This document shows positions 39,394-48,445 of a stretch of DNA of 64,000 nt, one piece after another. Positions within the stretch are counted from its first letter, which is position 1, and every line of letters begins with the position of its first letter. This DNA is from Bacillus sp. Marseille-P3661 (GTDB lineage Bacteria > Bacillota > Bacilli > Bacillales > Bacillaceae_J). The notes beneath the pieces are model-generated. The model was not told the origin of the DNA. It made no database searches and saw nothing but the letters and a program-made list of their open reading frames with translations. The DNA is taken from NCBI RefSeq assembly GCF_900240995.1, contig NZ_LT965953.1, positions 331,303-395,302 on the forward strand, written 5' to 3'. A program made the translations under genes and the position numbers.

Positions 39394-40905
39394 ATGTTTC
39401 AAATTATCCATGAGCTGCCGTTAAATGAACAGCAAGATGCACTAATTATAGGAGTGTTTGATCAACCTAAATTTGAAGGGTTCACAAAAGAATTAAATGA
39501 TATCATGGAAAATCAACTAATTGATTTATTGCGCGAAGGTGATATCAAAGGCAAGAAGAAAGCAATTTCCAAAATACATACGTTGGGAAAGCTAGGATAT
39601 AAAAGAATATATTTTGTTGGGTTGGGAAAGGAAAAAGATATAAAGTTTCCGGTGTTGAGGGATGCACTAGGGCGCCTATTTAAGGCAATCAATGAGGATA
39701 GATTAACTTCGATTACAATTGCGTTAGATACTTTTATTTCAGATAGCTTAGATGCAATGGAGGTTGCCCATGCAATCGGGGAGTCTTTCTCATTAGCTAC
39801 TTATAAAGTTGATACGTATAAACGTAAGCCTAATATGCCTGAAAAAGAAGTTGAGACTGTTTTTGTTTACTCTGGAGAAGAGCAAGAAGATGTTAAAGCT
39901 GGTTTAATTGTCGGACGCGCACACGGTGAAGGAACAAATACAGCTCGAGGACTAGTTAATTTACCGGGGAACATGTTAACTGCAACTGATTTAGCTCAAC
40001 AAGCTATTGCAATTGCAAAAAAGTATGGTATGGAATATGAAATTTTAGAAAAAGAAGATATGGAAAAGCTTGGAATGGGGGCCTTATTAGCTGTCAATAA
40101 GGGTTCAGTTGAACCGCCTAAAATGATTGTTTTAAAATATCGTGGAACAGATAAATGGGAAGATGTACTTGCTCTTGTAGGTAAAGGAATTACCTACGAT
40201 ACAGGTGGATATAGCTTGAAAACACGAGAGGGTATGGTGGGGATGAAAACTGATATGGGCGGAGCGGCGTCTGTATTAGGGGCAATGCAAGTGATTGGTG
40301 AGCTTAAGCCCGAACAAAATGTAGTAGCTGTGATTCCATCCACAGATAATATGATCAGTGGAAATGCGTTTAAACCGGATGACGTAATCACATCAATGAG
40401 TGGCAAAACAATTGAGGTTTTCAATACAGATGCTGAAGGGCGTCTTGCGCTATGTGATGCAATTACATATGCCAAGCATCATGGTGCGAATTACATTGTT
40501 GATATTGCAACACTCACAGGTGGCGTGATTATAGCTTTAGGGGATTGTACTACGGGTGCTATGACGAACCACGAAGAGTTTTTTGAAGAGGTTTTGGAGT
40601 CCTCTCATGAAACAGGAGAACCGATCTGGTTGTTACCATATTTTGAAGTATATAAAGAGAAAGTGAGAAACCATAGTAAGCTAGCCGATTTAAGCAATTC
40701 ACCGGGCCGTGAAGCCCACGCGATTATGGCTGGTGCATTTTTGGGGGAATTTGCAGAAGATACACCATGGGTGCATTTGGATATAGCGGGTACAGCAACC
40801 TCGAAAAATGATCATGATTTAGGCCCCGCAGGTGCTACCGGGGTTATGGTTCGGACATTAGCTACATTAGCGGAGCGAATGGGAGAGAATAGAGAGAAAC
40901 AGTGA
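39394..40905 (+). CDS. pepA: Leucyl aminopeptidase (M17 family)
   Basis: A 503-residue cytosolic aminopeptidase. The catalytic domain has [15 protein letters not shown], the metal ligands in [15 protein letters not shown] and the family signature [14 protein letters not shown] near residue 350. It uses two divalent metals to remove N-terminal residues. The ATG at 39394 is chosen, 7 bases after GGAGG; the adjacent ATG at 39391 and a GTG at 39364 are alternatives. It corresponds to yuiE/pepA, followed in B. subtilis by yuiF; here a 52-bp array separates the two. Confidence 0.95.
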   Translation: MFQIIHELPLNEQQDALIIGVFDQPKFEGFTKELNDIMENQLIDLLREGDIKGKKKAISKIHTLGKLGYKRIYFVGLGKEKDIKFPVLRDALGRLFKAINEDRLTSITIALDTFISDSLDAMEVAHAIGESFSLATYKVDTYKRKPNMPEKEVETVFVYSGEEQEDVKAGLIVGRAHGEGTNTARGLVNLPGNMLTATDLAQQAIAIAKKYGMEYEILEKEDMEKLGMGALLAVNKGSVEPPKMIVLKYRGTDKWEDVLALVGKGITYDTGGYSLKTREGMVGMKTDMGGAASVLGAMQVIGELKPEQNVVAVIPSTDNMISGNAFKPDDVITSMSGKTIEVFNTDAEGRLALCDAITYAKHHGANYIVDIATLTGGVIIALGDCTTGAMTNHEEFFEEVLESSHETGEPIWLLPYFEVYKEKVRNHSKLADLSNSPGREAHAIMAGAFLGEFAEDTPWVHLDIAGTATSKNDHDLGPAGATGVMVRTLATLAERMGENREKQ

Positions 40906-40922
40906 TTTATGGTTTCTGAAAA

Positions 40923-40967
40923 AGACCAGGCATTGCCCAAGTGTGGGGGCGGTGGCTGGTTTTTGTA
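40923..40967 (+). terminator. Terminator of pepA
   Basis: ACCAG and GCCC pair with GGGC and CTGGT with internal mismatches, followed by TTTT. Confidence 0.65.
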
Positions 40968-41098
40968 TGTTGGCAGAGTTGAATGTATCCATAGAATGGC
41001 TTTGGGTGAATGAATGGTGTAGCGCTAGCGTGTGTCAGGTGATGAAAGCGATAAAATACGTTAACGAAAAGGGGGTAGCGTGTCTGGCAGGTATAGAG

Positions 41099-42517
41099 TG
41101 GTAACGAATAGGAGGTATAGTGCCCGTGGAAAGGAAAAAGCCCGTTTGTCGGTAACGAATAGGGTGAAATCGTGCCCGTAGATATGAAAAAATAGGTCTA
41201 GCGGTAACGAATAGGGTGTAATTGTGCCCGTGGAAAGGAAAAAGCCCGTTTGTCGGTAACGAATAGTGTGTAATCGTGCCCGTGGAAAGGAAAAAGCCCG
41301 TTTAGCGGTAACGAATAGGGTGTAATCGTGCCCGTAAATATGAAGAAGCAGGTTTAGCGGTAACGAATAGGGTGTAATTGTGCCCGTAACTACGAAAAAG
41401 CAGGTCCAGCGGTAATGAATAGGAGGAAATCGTGCCCGTAAATATGAAGAAGCAGGTTTAGCGGTAACGAATAGGGTGTAATCGTGCCCGTAAACATGAA
41501 AAAATAGGTCCAGTGGTAACGAATAGTGTGTAATCGTGCCCGTAGATATGAAAAAATAGGTCCAGCGGTAACGAATAGTGTGTAATCGTGCCCGTAAACA
41601 TGAAAAAATAGATCCAGCGGTAACGAATAGGAGGAAATCGTGCCCGTAAACATGAAAAAATAGGCACAGCGGTAACGAATAGGAAGTAATCGTGCCCGTA
41701 GATATGAAAAAATAGGTCCAGCGGTAACGAATAGTGTGTAATCGTGCCCGTAAACATGAAAAAATAGATCCAGCGGTAACGAATAGGAGGAAATCGTGCC
41801 CGTAAACATGAAAAAATAGGCACAGCGGTAACGAATAGTGTGTAATCGTGCCCGTAAACATGAAAAAATAGATCCAGCGGTAACGAATAGGAAGTAATCG
41901 TGCCCGTAAACATGAAAAAATAGGTCGAGCGGTAACGAATAGTGTGAAATCGTGCCCGTAAACATGAAAAAATAGATCCAGCGGTAACGAATAGGAGGAA
42001 ATCGTGCCCGTAAATATGAAGAAGCAGGTTTAGCGGTAACGAATAGGGTGTAATTGTGCCCGTGGAAAGGAAAAAGCCCGTTTGGCGGTAACGAATAGGG
42101 TGTAATCGTGCCCGTAAACATGAAAAAATAGGTCCAGTGGTAACGAATAGGAAGTAATCGTGCCCGAAAATATGAAAAAGCAGGTCGAGCGGTAACGAAT
42201 AGGAAGTAATCGTGCCCGTAGATATGAAAAAATAGGTCCAGCGGTAACGAATAGTGTGAAATCGTGCCCGTGTAAAGGAAAAAGCCCGTTTGGCGGTAAC
42301 GAATAGGAGGAAATCGTGCCCGTAAACATGAAAAAATAGGTCGAGCGGTAACGAATAGGAAGTAATCGTGCCCGTAAACATGAAAAAATAGGTCAAGCGG
42401 TAACGAATAGGAAGTAATCGTGCCCGAAAATATGAAAAAGCAGGTCCAGCAGTAACGAATAGTGTGAAATCGTGCCCATAAACTCGAAAAACCAGGCACA
42501 ACGGTAACGAATAACAC
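41099..42517. repeat. Tandem array of 52-bp units, about 27 copies (array B)
   Basis: GTAACGAATA recurs from 41101 to 42504, a distance of 1403 bases or 27 periods (one unit is 51). The consensus is GGTAACGAATAGGAGGAAAT, then CGTGCCCGTAAACATGAAAA, then AATAGGTCCAGC. It aligns with array A over its whole length, sharing GGTAACGAATA, AATCGT, CCCGTAA and an A-tract. Because 52 is one more than a multiple of three, long stop-free frames of over 1 kb appear on the minus strand, but these lack ribosome sites and are not called. It separates pepA from yuiF. Confidence 0.94.
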
Positions 42518-42605
42518 ATCAACATCAACATTATCATCCCTATAAACACACAAAAGAAAGCTAACCTTTAATCCATAGAATCTACCAGAGACCTACTAAT
42601 TACCA

Positions 42606-42634
42606 TTGACAGTTATATTATACTATGATAATTT
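42606..42634 (+). promoter_or_regulatory. Promoter of yuiF
   Basis: TTGACA (42606-42611) and TAATTT (42629-42634) are 17 bases apart. Just downstream is AGGAGG with ATG TAT TAG, a two-codon frame, before the yuiF leader. Confidence 0.55.
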
Positions 42635-42691
42635 TTAGGAGGACTTTAATGTATTAGTGATTTATCACACTAAAGAATTAGGAGGAGCATC

Positions 42692-44023
42692 ATGAATGCT
42701 GTCGTAATTGCAGTATTAATTATGTTAATTTTAAGCTTATTACGAGTGAATGTAGTGCTCTCCTTAATTATTGGCGCCTTTTTTGGTGGAATAATCGGGG
42801 AGCTTGGGATATCTGAGACCATTTCAGTTTTTGGTGATGGGCTCGGCGGAGGTGCACAAGTTGCATTAAGTTATGGGTTGCTTGGGGGATTTGCCATTGC
42901 AATCTCAAAAACTGGCTTGCCAGATTTATTGGTGGATGTTGCTTTAAAAACAGTTGGAAAACAAGGTGAGAGTAAGAAAAAATCATTATCAAAAGTACTT
43001 ATTTTAATCATAATTTTAATTATATCGATCTTCTCTCAAAATGTGATTCCAATTCATATAGCTTTTATTCCAATTTTAATTCCGCCATTATTGAAGGTGT
43101 TAAATGAATTGCAAGTAGATCGTCGTTTGGTGGCTACAATAATCACATTTGGGTTAACAGCACCTTATATTTTATTACCGACAGGCTTTGGTGCTATTTT
43201 TCATGATATTCTCCAAAGTAATATGGCACAAAGTGGACTGGAAGTTAATTTGAGTGATATCCCGACGGCAATGGTTATCCCTGTTGGCGGTATGGTTGTA
43301 GGATTACTTGTTGCTTTTCTTACGTATCGTAAACCTAGAAATTATCGAACTATTGATATAGCGGTAGAAACAGATCAAACTGAGAAAAAAACTGGTTACT
43401 CAACTAGAAGTATTGCATTTTCAATTGTAGCCATTATCGTGGCATTAATCGTTCAGTTGCTACCTCAAGTTGATTCAATGATCTTTGGGGCATTAGCAGG
43501 AATAGCGGTTATCTATTTTAGCGGTGCAATGAAATGGAAGGAAGCTGATGCACTATTAACTGATGGTATGAGGATGATGGCATTCATTGGTTTTGTAATG
43601 ATAGCGGCATCAGGTTTCGCCAGTGTATTACAGGAAACTGGACATGTTGATTTATTGGTGAATCAAGCAGCAGACGTGATTGGACATAATAAACATTTAG
43701 CAGCACTGTTAATGTTAATCGTTGGCTTGCTTGTTACGATGGGTATTGGCTCATCTTTTTCAACCATTCCAATTATTGCAACTATATTCGTTCCGTTATC
43801 AATGGAGGTCGGCTTTAGTCCGATGGCAACGATCGCATTAGTTGGCACAGCTGCAGCACTTGGAGATGCTGGTTCCCCTGCATCTGATAGTACACTTGGA
43901 CCGACATCTGGTTTGAATGTGGACTTGCAGCACAATCATATTTGGGATACTTGTGTTCCTACATTTGTGCATTACAATATTCCATTAATAATTTTTGGTT
44001 GGCTTGCAGCAATTATTTTATAA
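42692..44023 (+). CDS. yuiF: YuiF, Na+/H+ antiporter-family transporter
   Basis: A 443-residue, highly hydrophobic protein of the NhaC/ion-transporter superfamily with the YuiF-type N-terminus ([20 protein letters not shown]), [40 protein letters not shown] and [19 protein letters not shown]. The last motif corresponds to the conserved GD-SPxSDST region also seen in the lysine-riboswitch transporter. Such proteins transport Na+ or amino acids; the substrate is unknown. GGAGGAG lies 6 bases before the ATG. bioY follows on the opposite strand after a shared terminator. Confidence 0.9.
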   Translation: MNAVVIAVLIMLILSLLRVNVVLSLIIGAFFGGIIGELGISETISVFGDGLGGGAQVALSYGLLGGFAIAISKTGLPDLLVDVALKTVGKQGESKKKSLSKVLILIIILIISIFSQNVIPIHIAFIPILIPPLLKVLNELQVDRRLVATIITFGLTAPYILLPTGFGAIFHDILQSNMAQSGLEVNLSDIPTAMVIPVGGMVVGLLVAFLTYRKPRNYRTIDIAVETDQTEKKTGYSTRSIAFSIVAIIVALIVQLLPQVDSMIFGALAGIAVIYFSGAMKWKEADALLTDGMRMMAFIGFVMIAASGFASVLQETGHVDLLVNQAADVIGHNKHLAALLMLIVGLLVTMGIGSSFSTIPIIATIFVPLSMEVGFSPMATIALVGTAAALGDAGSPASDSTLGPTSGLNVDLQHNHIWDTCVPTFVHYNIPLIIFGWLAAIIL

Positions 44024-44026
44024 ATA

Positions 44027-44057
44027 AAAAAGAGTTTCCGGCTGGAAACTCTTTTTT
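44027..44057. terminator. Terminator between convergent yuiF and bioY
   Basis: AAAAGAGTTTCC pairs with GGAAACTCTTTT around GGCT. A and T runs on both sides suit both strands. Confidence 0.9.
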
Positions 44058-44094
44058 CTAGTTTCGAATTTTAAACAAGTTCTTCAAATTTAGG

Positions 44095-44688
44095 TTAAGC
44101 AATATTTTCTTTATATGAGCTATTCGACTTTTGTAGAGCTTTATAAATACGTGGCGCAATCACACCGGCGAAGATAGAGAGGATAATATCCTTTGGTAAT
44201 GGTGCAAGCATCCAAGCCCAAGCCAAACCATAAGAAAAGCCATCTGGAGCTTCTGCCCAAAGCTTATATGCGAAATACATATAGTTTGTTCCAAGTATAT
44301 AGTTAACTACCATTCCTACAAGTGATGCTGTAATAAATAATTTAGCTGTAGGATTCTTTCCTTTTTCAATGATAAGTCCTGTAAGGTAAGAAACTAGAAT
44401 ATAAGATAAAATGAAACCGAATGTAGGCTTTACAAGGATTGCTGCTCCCCCTGTAAATTGGGCAAATACTGGTGCCCCAGCAATACCTACTAAAGTATAA
44501 ACAACCATTGAAATAGCCCCGAGTCTACTTCCTAAGATTGCCCCTGCAAGCACTGAAAAAAAGGTCTGTAATGTTATTGGGACGCCACCAATTATGAGAA
44601 AAGACGTTGTATTCGCACCAATTGCCATAAGTGCAACGAACACTCCCACCATCGTTAAATCAATGGTTCTAAATTTTCGATTTGACAT
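44095..44688 (-). CDS. bioY: BioY, biotin transporter substrate-binding subunit (ECF S component)
   Basis: A 197-residue membrane protein. GGVPITLQTFFSVLAGAILG near residue 35, with LGAISMVVYTLVGIAGAPVF after it, and KPTFGFILSYILVSYL are BioY signatures. It binds biotin and works with the shared EcfA/EcfT energising module, which is not in this window. GGGGGAGCG lies before the ATG. A BirA-type operator overlaps the promoter, so biotin should repress it. Confidence 0.95.
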   Translation of the reverse strand: MSNRKFRTIDLTMVGVFVALMAIGANTTSFLIIGGVPITLQTFFSVLAGAILGSRLGAISMVVYTLVGIAGAPVFAQFTGGAAILVKPTFGFILSYILVSYLTGLIIEKGKNPTAKLFITASLVGMVVNYILGTNYMYFAYKLWAEAPDGFSYGLAWAWMLAPLPKDIILSIFAGVIAPRIYKALQKSNSSYKENIA

Positions 44689-44723
44689 AAACGCTCCCCC
44701 TATATATGTATGATTAACACTAT

Positions 44724-44751
44724 ATTATAAAATTCGAGGTAGTTATGTCAA
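44724..44751 (-). promoter_or_regulatory. Promoter of bioY
   Basis: On the minus strand TTGACA (complement of 44746-44751) and TATAAT (complement of 44724-44729) are 16 bases apart. Confidence 0.75.
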
Positions 44752-44774
44752 CTTTATTTTAAAATAGGTTTACA
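44746..44774 (-). promoter_or_regulatory. BirA-type operator overlapping the bioY -35 box
   Basis: On the minus strand TGTAAAC, 15 bases, and GTTGACA form an inverted repeat with one mismatch to GTTTACA. The right half contains the -35 box TTGACA, so binding of BirA-biotinyl-AMP would block RNA polymerase. Confidence 0.78.
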
Positions 44775-44949
44775 AATGTAACGCACCACCTATAATTACA
44801 AAATGTGAAATAAATCACTACACCTTTGGCTAAAACAACATAATATTAACTTAAGACATACTATCTATCTGGAATATTGGAATATAAAATTATTATAAAA
44901 CTAGTACTTTAATATAGTTGTCAAATTGAGATATAAAGTGGGGATTTAT

Positions 44950-45150
44950 ATGGAACTAATTCCGAGCCTATTTCATGTGACATCATTCTTAGTAAGTATT
45001 TTGTTTGGGATGGCCTTATGTTTAGCTTTAGCTACTAATATAAAATGCTATTGGCATATTTCATGGATGAAATTTATGGAAATTATTTCAGCCGGAACAA
45101 TTGCGGTGGCGATTTTCGTTTCAATGTTGTATTTATTGGGGTTTTATTAA
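44950..45150 (+). CDS. Small membrane protein of unknown function
   Basis: A 66-residue protein with two hydrophobic segments, VTSFLVSILFGMALCLALAT and a C-terminal ISAGTIAVAIFVSMLYLLGF, joined by a short loop with KCYWHISWMKF. I do not recognise it. The ATG at 44950 follows GTGGGG by about 7 bases. It is divergent from bioY and has no partner gene. Confidence 0.65.
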   Translation: MELIPSLFHVTSFLVSILFGMALCLALATNIKCYWHISWMKFMEIISAGTIAVAIFVSMLYLLGFY

Positions 45151-45190
45151 AACAATGCTATAACTATGCGACCCCAAAACCTCCAATCAT

Positions 45191-45301
45191 TGTATGTAAA
45201 AGGTTAACATTATGATTCGTTAGTTGTGTGCTGCACCTAATCCTAAGTTTTTTCGAAGTAATGTGATAGGTGCCTAAGCCAATTTCAAAACTTTACATAC
45301 A
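45191..45301 (+). other. Candidate structured leader RNA
   Basis: TGTATGTAAA (45191-45200) pairs perfectly with TTTACATACA (45292-45301), and inside it GCACCTA (45233-45239) pairs perfectly with TAGGTGC (45267-45273). The two nested helices lie 42 bases upstream of the glycine/tyrosine-rich small gene. I do not recognise a known RNA family. Confidence 0.4.
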
Positions 45302-45343
45302 TTGAAGTATAGGCTTTTATACAACAGAAAGGGAGGATTAAGT

Positions 45344-45574
45344 ATGATGCGTGGCCCTATGGTTGGAGCGAATCCTTATTATGGCAGACATGATGAGCGT
45401 TTTCTAGGAGCACCGTTTTTGGGTGGCTTGCTAGGAGGATTTTTAGGAGGTACGTTAATGAGTCCATATTTTTATGGGCCAAGACCTTATCCGGGATATT
45501 ATTACGGACCTCCGTATGGCGGGTATGGCGGATATGGCGGATATCCGTACCCACCTTATAAAGGTTATTGGTAA
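45344..45574 (+). CDS. Glycine/tyrosine/proline-rich small protein, spore-coat-like
   Basis: A 77-residue protein with a glycine-rich hydrophobic centre (FLGGLLGGFLGGTLMSPYFY) and a C-terminal tail of GGYGGYGGYPYPPY type repeats. Low-complexity Gly/Tyr/Pro tails like this occur in spore-coat and surface proteins of Bacillus; no specific family is claimed. GGGAGG lies about 8 bases before the ATG; the next codon is also ATG. A terminator follows directly. Confidence 0.7.
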   Translation: MMRGPMVGANPYYGRHDERFLGAPFLGGLLGGFLGGTLMSPYFYGPRPYPGYYYGPPYGGYGGYGGYPYPPYKGYW

Positions 45575-45623
45575 CAAAAAAACACGTAATTTGTCACTGC
45601 GAACAAATTACGTGTTTTTTCTT
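45575..45623 (+). terminator. Terminator, ACACGT type
   Basis: AAAAAACACGTAATTTG pairs with CAAATTACGTGTTTTTT around a 10-base loop. It is almost the same as the terminator after yumB at 35030-35077. Confidence 0.92.
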
Positions 45624-45776
45624 TAGCTCAAAAGTATTAAAATAACCAGAGGTTAACATATTGCTAAACTAATCGATCCTGGCATTTATATATTTTAACA
45701 TGTGTAAAAAAGAGTAGTTCTAAAGGCTTACTCTTTTCCCACAAGAAAATGCTTATCATTATCATAACGTACGTTA

Positions 45777-45956
45777 TTATGCTGTTCTTCTTTTGTATAA
45801 TTGCCGATCTAAGTGGTTTAGTAAACGGTCTAGTTCTTGACTACATTGAACTGTCAGTAAACTATTAATTCCATGAACCGACGCTAACTCAATCATCTCT
45901 TTTCTTTTAACTTCTATTTGTTTTCTAATTACATTAGTAATTGAACCTAACTCCAT
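45777..45956 (-). CDS. Spo0E-like aspartyl-phosphate phosphatase, 59 residues
   Basis: The frame encodes MELGSITNVIRKQIEVKRKE, then the Spo0E-family core LTVQCSQELDRLLNHL and a basic tail. The signature SQELD is the hallmark of Spo0E phosphatases, which remove phosphate from Spo0A-P and delay sporulation; the family is a helical hairpin of 50-90 residues. The ATG at 45956 has GAGGAG about 11 bases upstream. It is monocistronic and divergent from the patatin gene. Confidence 0.88.
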   Translation of the reverse strand: MELGSITNVIRKQIEVKRKEMIELASVHGINSLLTVQCSQELDRLLNHLDRQLYKRRTA

Positions 45957-46198
45957 CCCCGATTCATCTCCTCAATCTTCCATCAAAAATCAAACGAAAA
46001 ATGCTGTAGTAATATGTAAATTTATTATTACATATTCTAGAAAATAAAATAATAGTTTCGACAAAACTAGTCAGTTTTTTTTGAATATTTTTTACTAGAA
46101 AAAATTAGCTCGAATTATGAAGTCTGAAATACATGCAATTTATCTTAATTATCGTTAAAATTATTATATCTTAGTTGAAAAATTGGAGTGAGGACGGC

Positions 46199-47050
46199 GT
46201 GGAGAATATTGGGTTAATGCTTGAGGGTGGTGGAATGCGCGGTGTTTTTACAGCAGGAGTTTTGCATTTTTTTATGGAACAGGAGTTATACTTTCAAAAT
46301 GTAATCGGTGTTTCTTCAGGTGCTTGTCAAGGTTCATCATATATTTCACGACAATTAGGGCGCAACAAAAAGGTTACAATTGATTATATAGACCATCCTA
46401 AATATATTTCATATCGAAATCTAATTAAAAATAGAGAATTATTTGGTATGGATTTTATATTTGATGAGCTGCCTAAAAAACATGTACCTTTTGATTTTCT
46501 AACCTTTCATCAAGCAAAAGAAAGGTTTATTACTGTCACAACAGATTGTAGGAGCGGTGAACCTGTTTATTTTGAAAAAGGGAATGATAGTGAGCGAACA
46601 CTAAAATTATTACGGGCATCTAGTTCTCTACCATTTATGGCGCCAATTGTAAAGATTGAAGGTAGGGAATTATTAGATGGTGGCCTAGCAGACCCACTAC
46701 CTATTAAAAAGCTAGAACTTGATGGCTGCAAAAAGAATGTATTAATTCTTACTAGAAATAAAGGGTATCGAAAAAGTAGAGGTCAGCTTGGATGGTTAAT
46801 AAAAAGAGCATATAGGAACTATCCAGGTTTAGTATTGGCATTGGAAAATCGCTACAGAATATATAACGATACCATGGATTATATTGAAGATCAGGAAAAG
46901 AAGGGACATGTATTTGTAATCCGTCCGACGCAATCTTTAAAAGTTAGTCGTGTTGAAAGAAATAAAGATAAATTAACTGATCTTTATCTTCAGGGGTATA
47001 AAGAGATAGAAGGCCAATTTGATAATTTAAAAGAGTGGTTACACTATTGA
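46199..47050 (+). CDS. Patatin-like phospholipase
   Basis: A 283-residue patatin-domain protein. The oxyanion hole is LEGGGMRGVFTAG at residues 8-20, the nucleophile Ser39 lies in GVSSGA (GXSXG), and the catalytic aspartate is in LLDGGLADPLP near residue 165. Both catalytic residues are present, so lipid acyl-hydrolase activity is plausible; no signal peptide is seen, so it is cytoplasmic. The GTG at 46199 is chosen because GGAGTGAGG lies just upstream; an in-frame TTG at 46175 precedes that site. Confidence 0.88.
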   Translation: MENIGLMLEGGGMRGVFTAGVLHFFMEQELYFQNVIGVSSGACQGSSYISRQLGRNKKVTIDYIDHPKYISYRNLIKNRELFGMDFIFDELPKKHVPFDFLTFHQAKERFITVTTDCRSGEPVYFEKGNDSERTLKLLRASSSLPFMAPIVKIEGRELLDGGLADPLPIKKLELDGCKKNVLILTRNKGYRKSRGQLGWLIKRAYRNYPGLVLALENRYRIYNDTMDYIEDQEKKGHVFVIRPTQSLKVSRVERNKDKLTDLYLQGYKEIEGQFDNLKEWLHY

Positions 47051-47243
47051 TGGCAATATGATGTTTTATTGTAAGTGAATTGTAAGTAAATGCTCAAATG
47101 CCAAATATAGTTGTAATTTAACACGTTATTTCTTATACTTTAATAAAGTTAATAGTAGACGAAATACTGTCGTTTCCTGTAATAATTTAAGTTGCCATTT
47201 AGATATTAACTATCAAAGTAATCATAAAGGGAGGTTAATGTGA

Positions 47244-47780
47244 ATGAATGAACAAGTTGCCAAGCAGCGAAACTTTACCCCATTAATTGTTATTTTAACG
47301 ATTGTTATTAATGGTCTTATAGCTGTGCTATATTTTATGCCGAAATATAATACGTTAGGTGATGTCGATTTAACTATACTACCATTTTTGAATGCTGTAT
47401 TTAATAGTTTTACATTTGTATTTTTAGTTGCAGCATTAGTGAGCATTAAGCAAAAAAATATTAAGCTTCATAAAAGATTTATTTTATCTGCGTTTACGAC
47501 AACAACCTTATTTTTAGTTACGTATGTCATTTACCATGGCTTAGCAGAATCAACTGCCTTTGGTGGCGATGGTTCAATTCGTTATGTGTATTTCTTTATC
47601 CTATTAACACACATTCTTTTATCGATCGCAATCGTCCCACTTGCACTCATAAGTGTTACAAGGGGATTTAATATGCAAGTTGAAAAGCATCGAAAAGTTG
47701 CACGTTGGACAATGCCAATTTGGTTGTATGTGGCTTTTACTGGTGTCGTGGTTTACTTAATGATTTCTCCATATTATTAA
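47244..47780 (+). CDS. DUF420 membrane protein (CtaM/YozB family)
   Basis: A 178-residue protein with about five hydrophobic segments, matching DUF420: PLIVILTIVINGLIAVLYF, LPFLNAVFNSFTFVFLVAAL, KLHKRFILSAFTTTTLFLV, and the conserved histidine-bearing YHGLAEST and LLTHILLSIAIVPLALI. CtaM of this family is needed for assembly or activity of aa3-type cytochrome oxidase in staphylococci; B. subtilis has CtaM and its relative YozB. No oxidase genes are in the window. GGGAGG lies 9 bases before the ATG. Confidence 0.85.
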   Translation: MNEQVAKQRNFTPLIVILTIVINGLIAVLYFMPKYNTLGDVDLTILPFLNAVFNSFTFVFLVAALVSIKQKNIKLHKRFILSAFTTTTLFLVTYVIYHGLAESTAFGGDGSIRYVYFFILLTHILLSIAIVPLALISVTRGFNMQVEKHRKVARWTMPIWLYVAFTGVVVYLMISPYY

Positions 47781-47822
47781 AAAAAGGCTCCCGCGAAGTA
47801 AAGATAGTGGGAGCCTTTTTTG
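47779..47822 (+). terminator. Terminator of the CtaM-like gene
   Basis: AAAAAGGCTCCC pairs with GGGAGCCTTTTT around a 16-base loop, with a T-run; it starts at the stop codon. Confidence 0.9.
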
Positions 47823-47878
47823 GCATTGCTTAATTTTGAAAGTTTTAAAATAAAAATGTTGCCCTAATGACAATTTTA

Positions 47879-48070
47879 CTATATTCTACCTGCACGTGAC
47901 ATTTCGACTACTGCAAACACAATGTTAATCATAAGAATGGCTATTGTAATGGGTATGAATTGCAGTAAATGTGTTCTTCCATACTTTTCAGAGATTTTAC
48001 CCATTGCGAAACCACAGATTAATAATGTTATCAAAGTAGCCATCATCATAATTCCATAAGTTATTGTCAT
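47879..48070 (-). CDS. Small membrane protein of unknown function
   Basis: A 63-residue protein with two hydrophobic segments (IMMMATLITLLICGFAMGKI and PITIAILMINIVFAVVEM) joined by a charged loop SEKYGRTHLLQF. I do not recognise it. AAAGGGGAG lies 6-7 bases before the ATG. It is convergent with the CtaM-like gene and stands alone. Confidence 0.7.
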   Translation of the reverse strand: MTITYGIMMMATLITLLICGFAMGKISEKYGRTHLLQFIPITIAILMINIVFAVVEMSRAGRI

Positions 48071-48298
48071 AACAAACTCCCCTTTAATTTATAGCAATTA
48101 GTACTCCCCTTGCATTAAGTATAAAGTAAAAAACAATGATCAATTTTGAATATTTTGTGAACACCACTAGAAAGGTGGCAAACCTAATTAATGTTTTAAT
48201 TTCTTGCACCTTTGTGTATGTTTTTTTGCAATAGCATATTAAATTTTTCTTGGAACTATTCATAATTTTGTACTATCTAAAAATAAGTGATTTTCCAA

Positions 48299-48326
48299 TT
48301 AACATTTCTCAACATTTTGTTATAAT
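48299..48326 (+). promoter_or_regulatory. Promoter of the queF operon
   Basis: TTAACA (48299-48304) and TATAAT (48321-48326) are 16 bases apart, about 80 bases upstream of the preQ1 aptamer. Confidence 0.7.
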
Positions 48327-48405
48327 AGATAAGTCGCACATAAATATTATTGTAGGCTAGTTTTTGCTATATAGGGCAAACCAAGGCACTACACTTTAAT
48401 GTGTG

Positions 48406-48445
48406 TCAGCAGTTCGTAAAATCCTGCTAAAACAAAACTAGGGAG
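48406..48445 (+). promoter_or_regulatory. preQ1-I-type riboswitch overlapping the queF ribosome site
   Basis: The stem AGCAG (48408-48412) with CTGCT (48424-48428) encloses the loop TTCGTAAAATC. The tail is AAAACAAAACTAGGGAG. This matches the compact preQ1-I class: short stem, C/A-rich loop, A-rich tail and a final GGG that pairs with the loop to form a pseudoknot. The GGGAG of the tail is also the ribosome site of queF, so binding of preQ1 should block translation. The downstream genes belong to queuosine metabolism, which fits. Confidence 0.85.

Noticed and set aside
41061-42553. Three long minus-strand reading frames (266, 363 and 387 residues) over array B
   Set aside because: They are produced by the 52-bp repeat reading through all phases, overlap one another in different frames, and lack ribosome sites.
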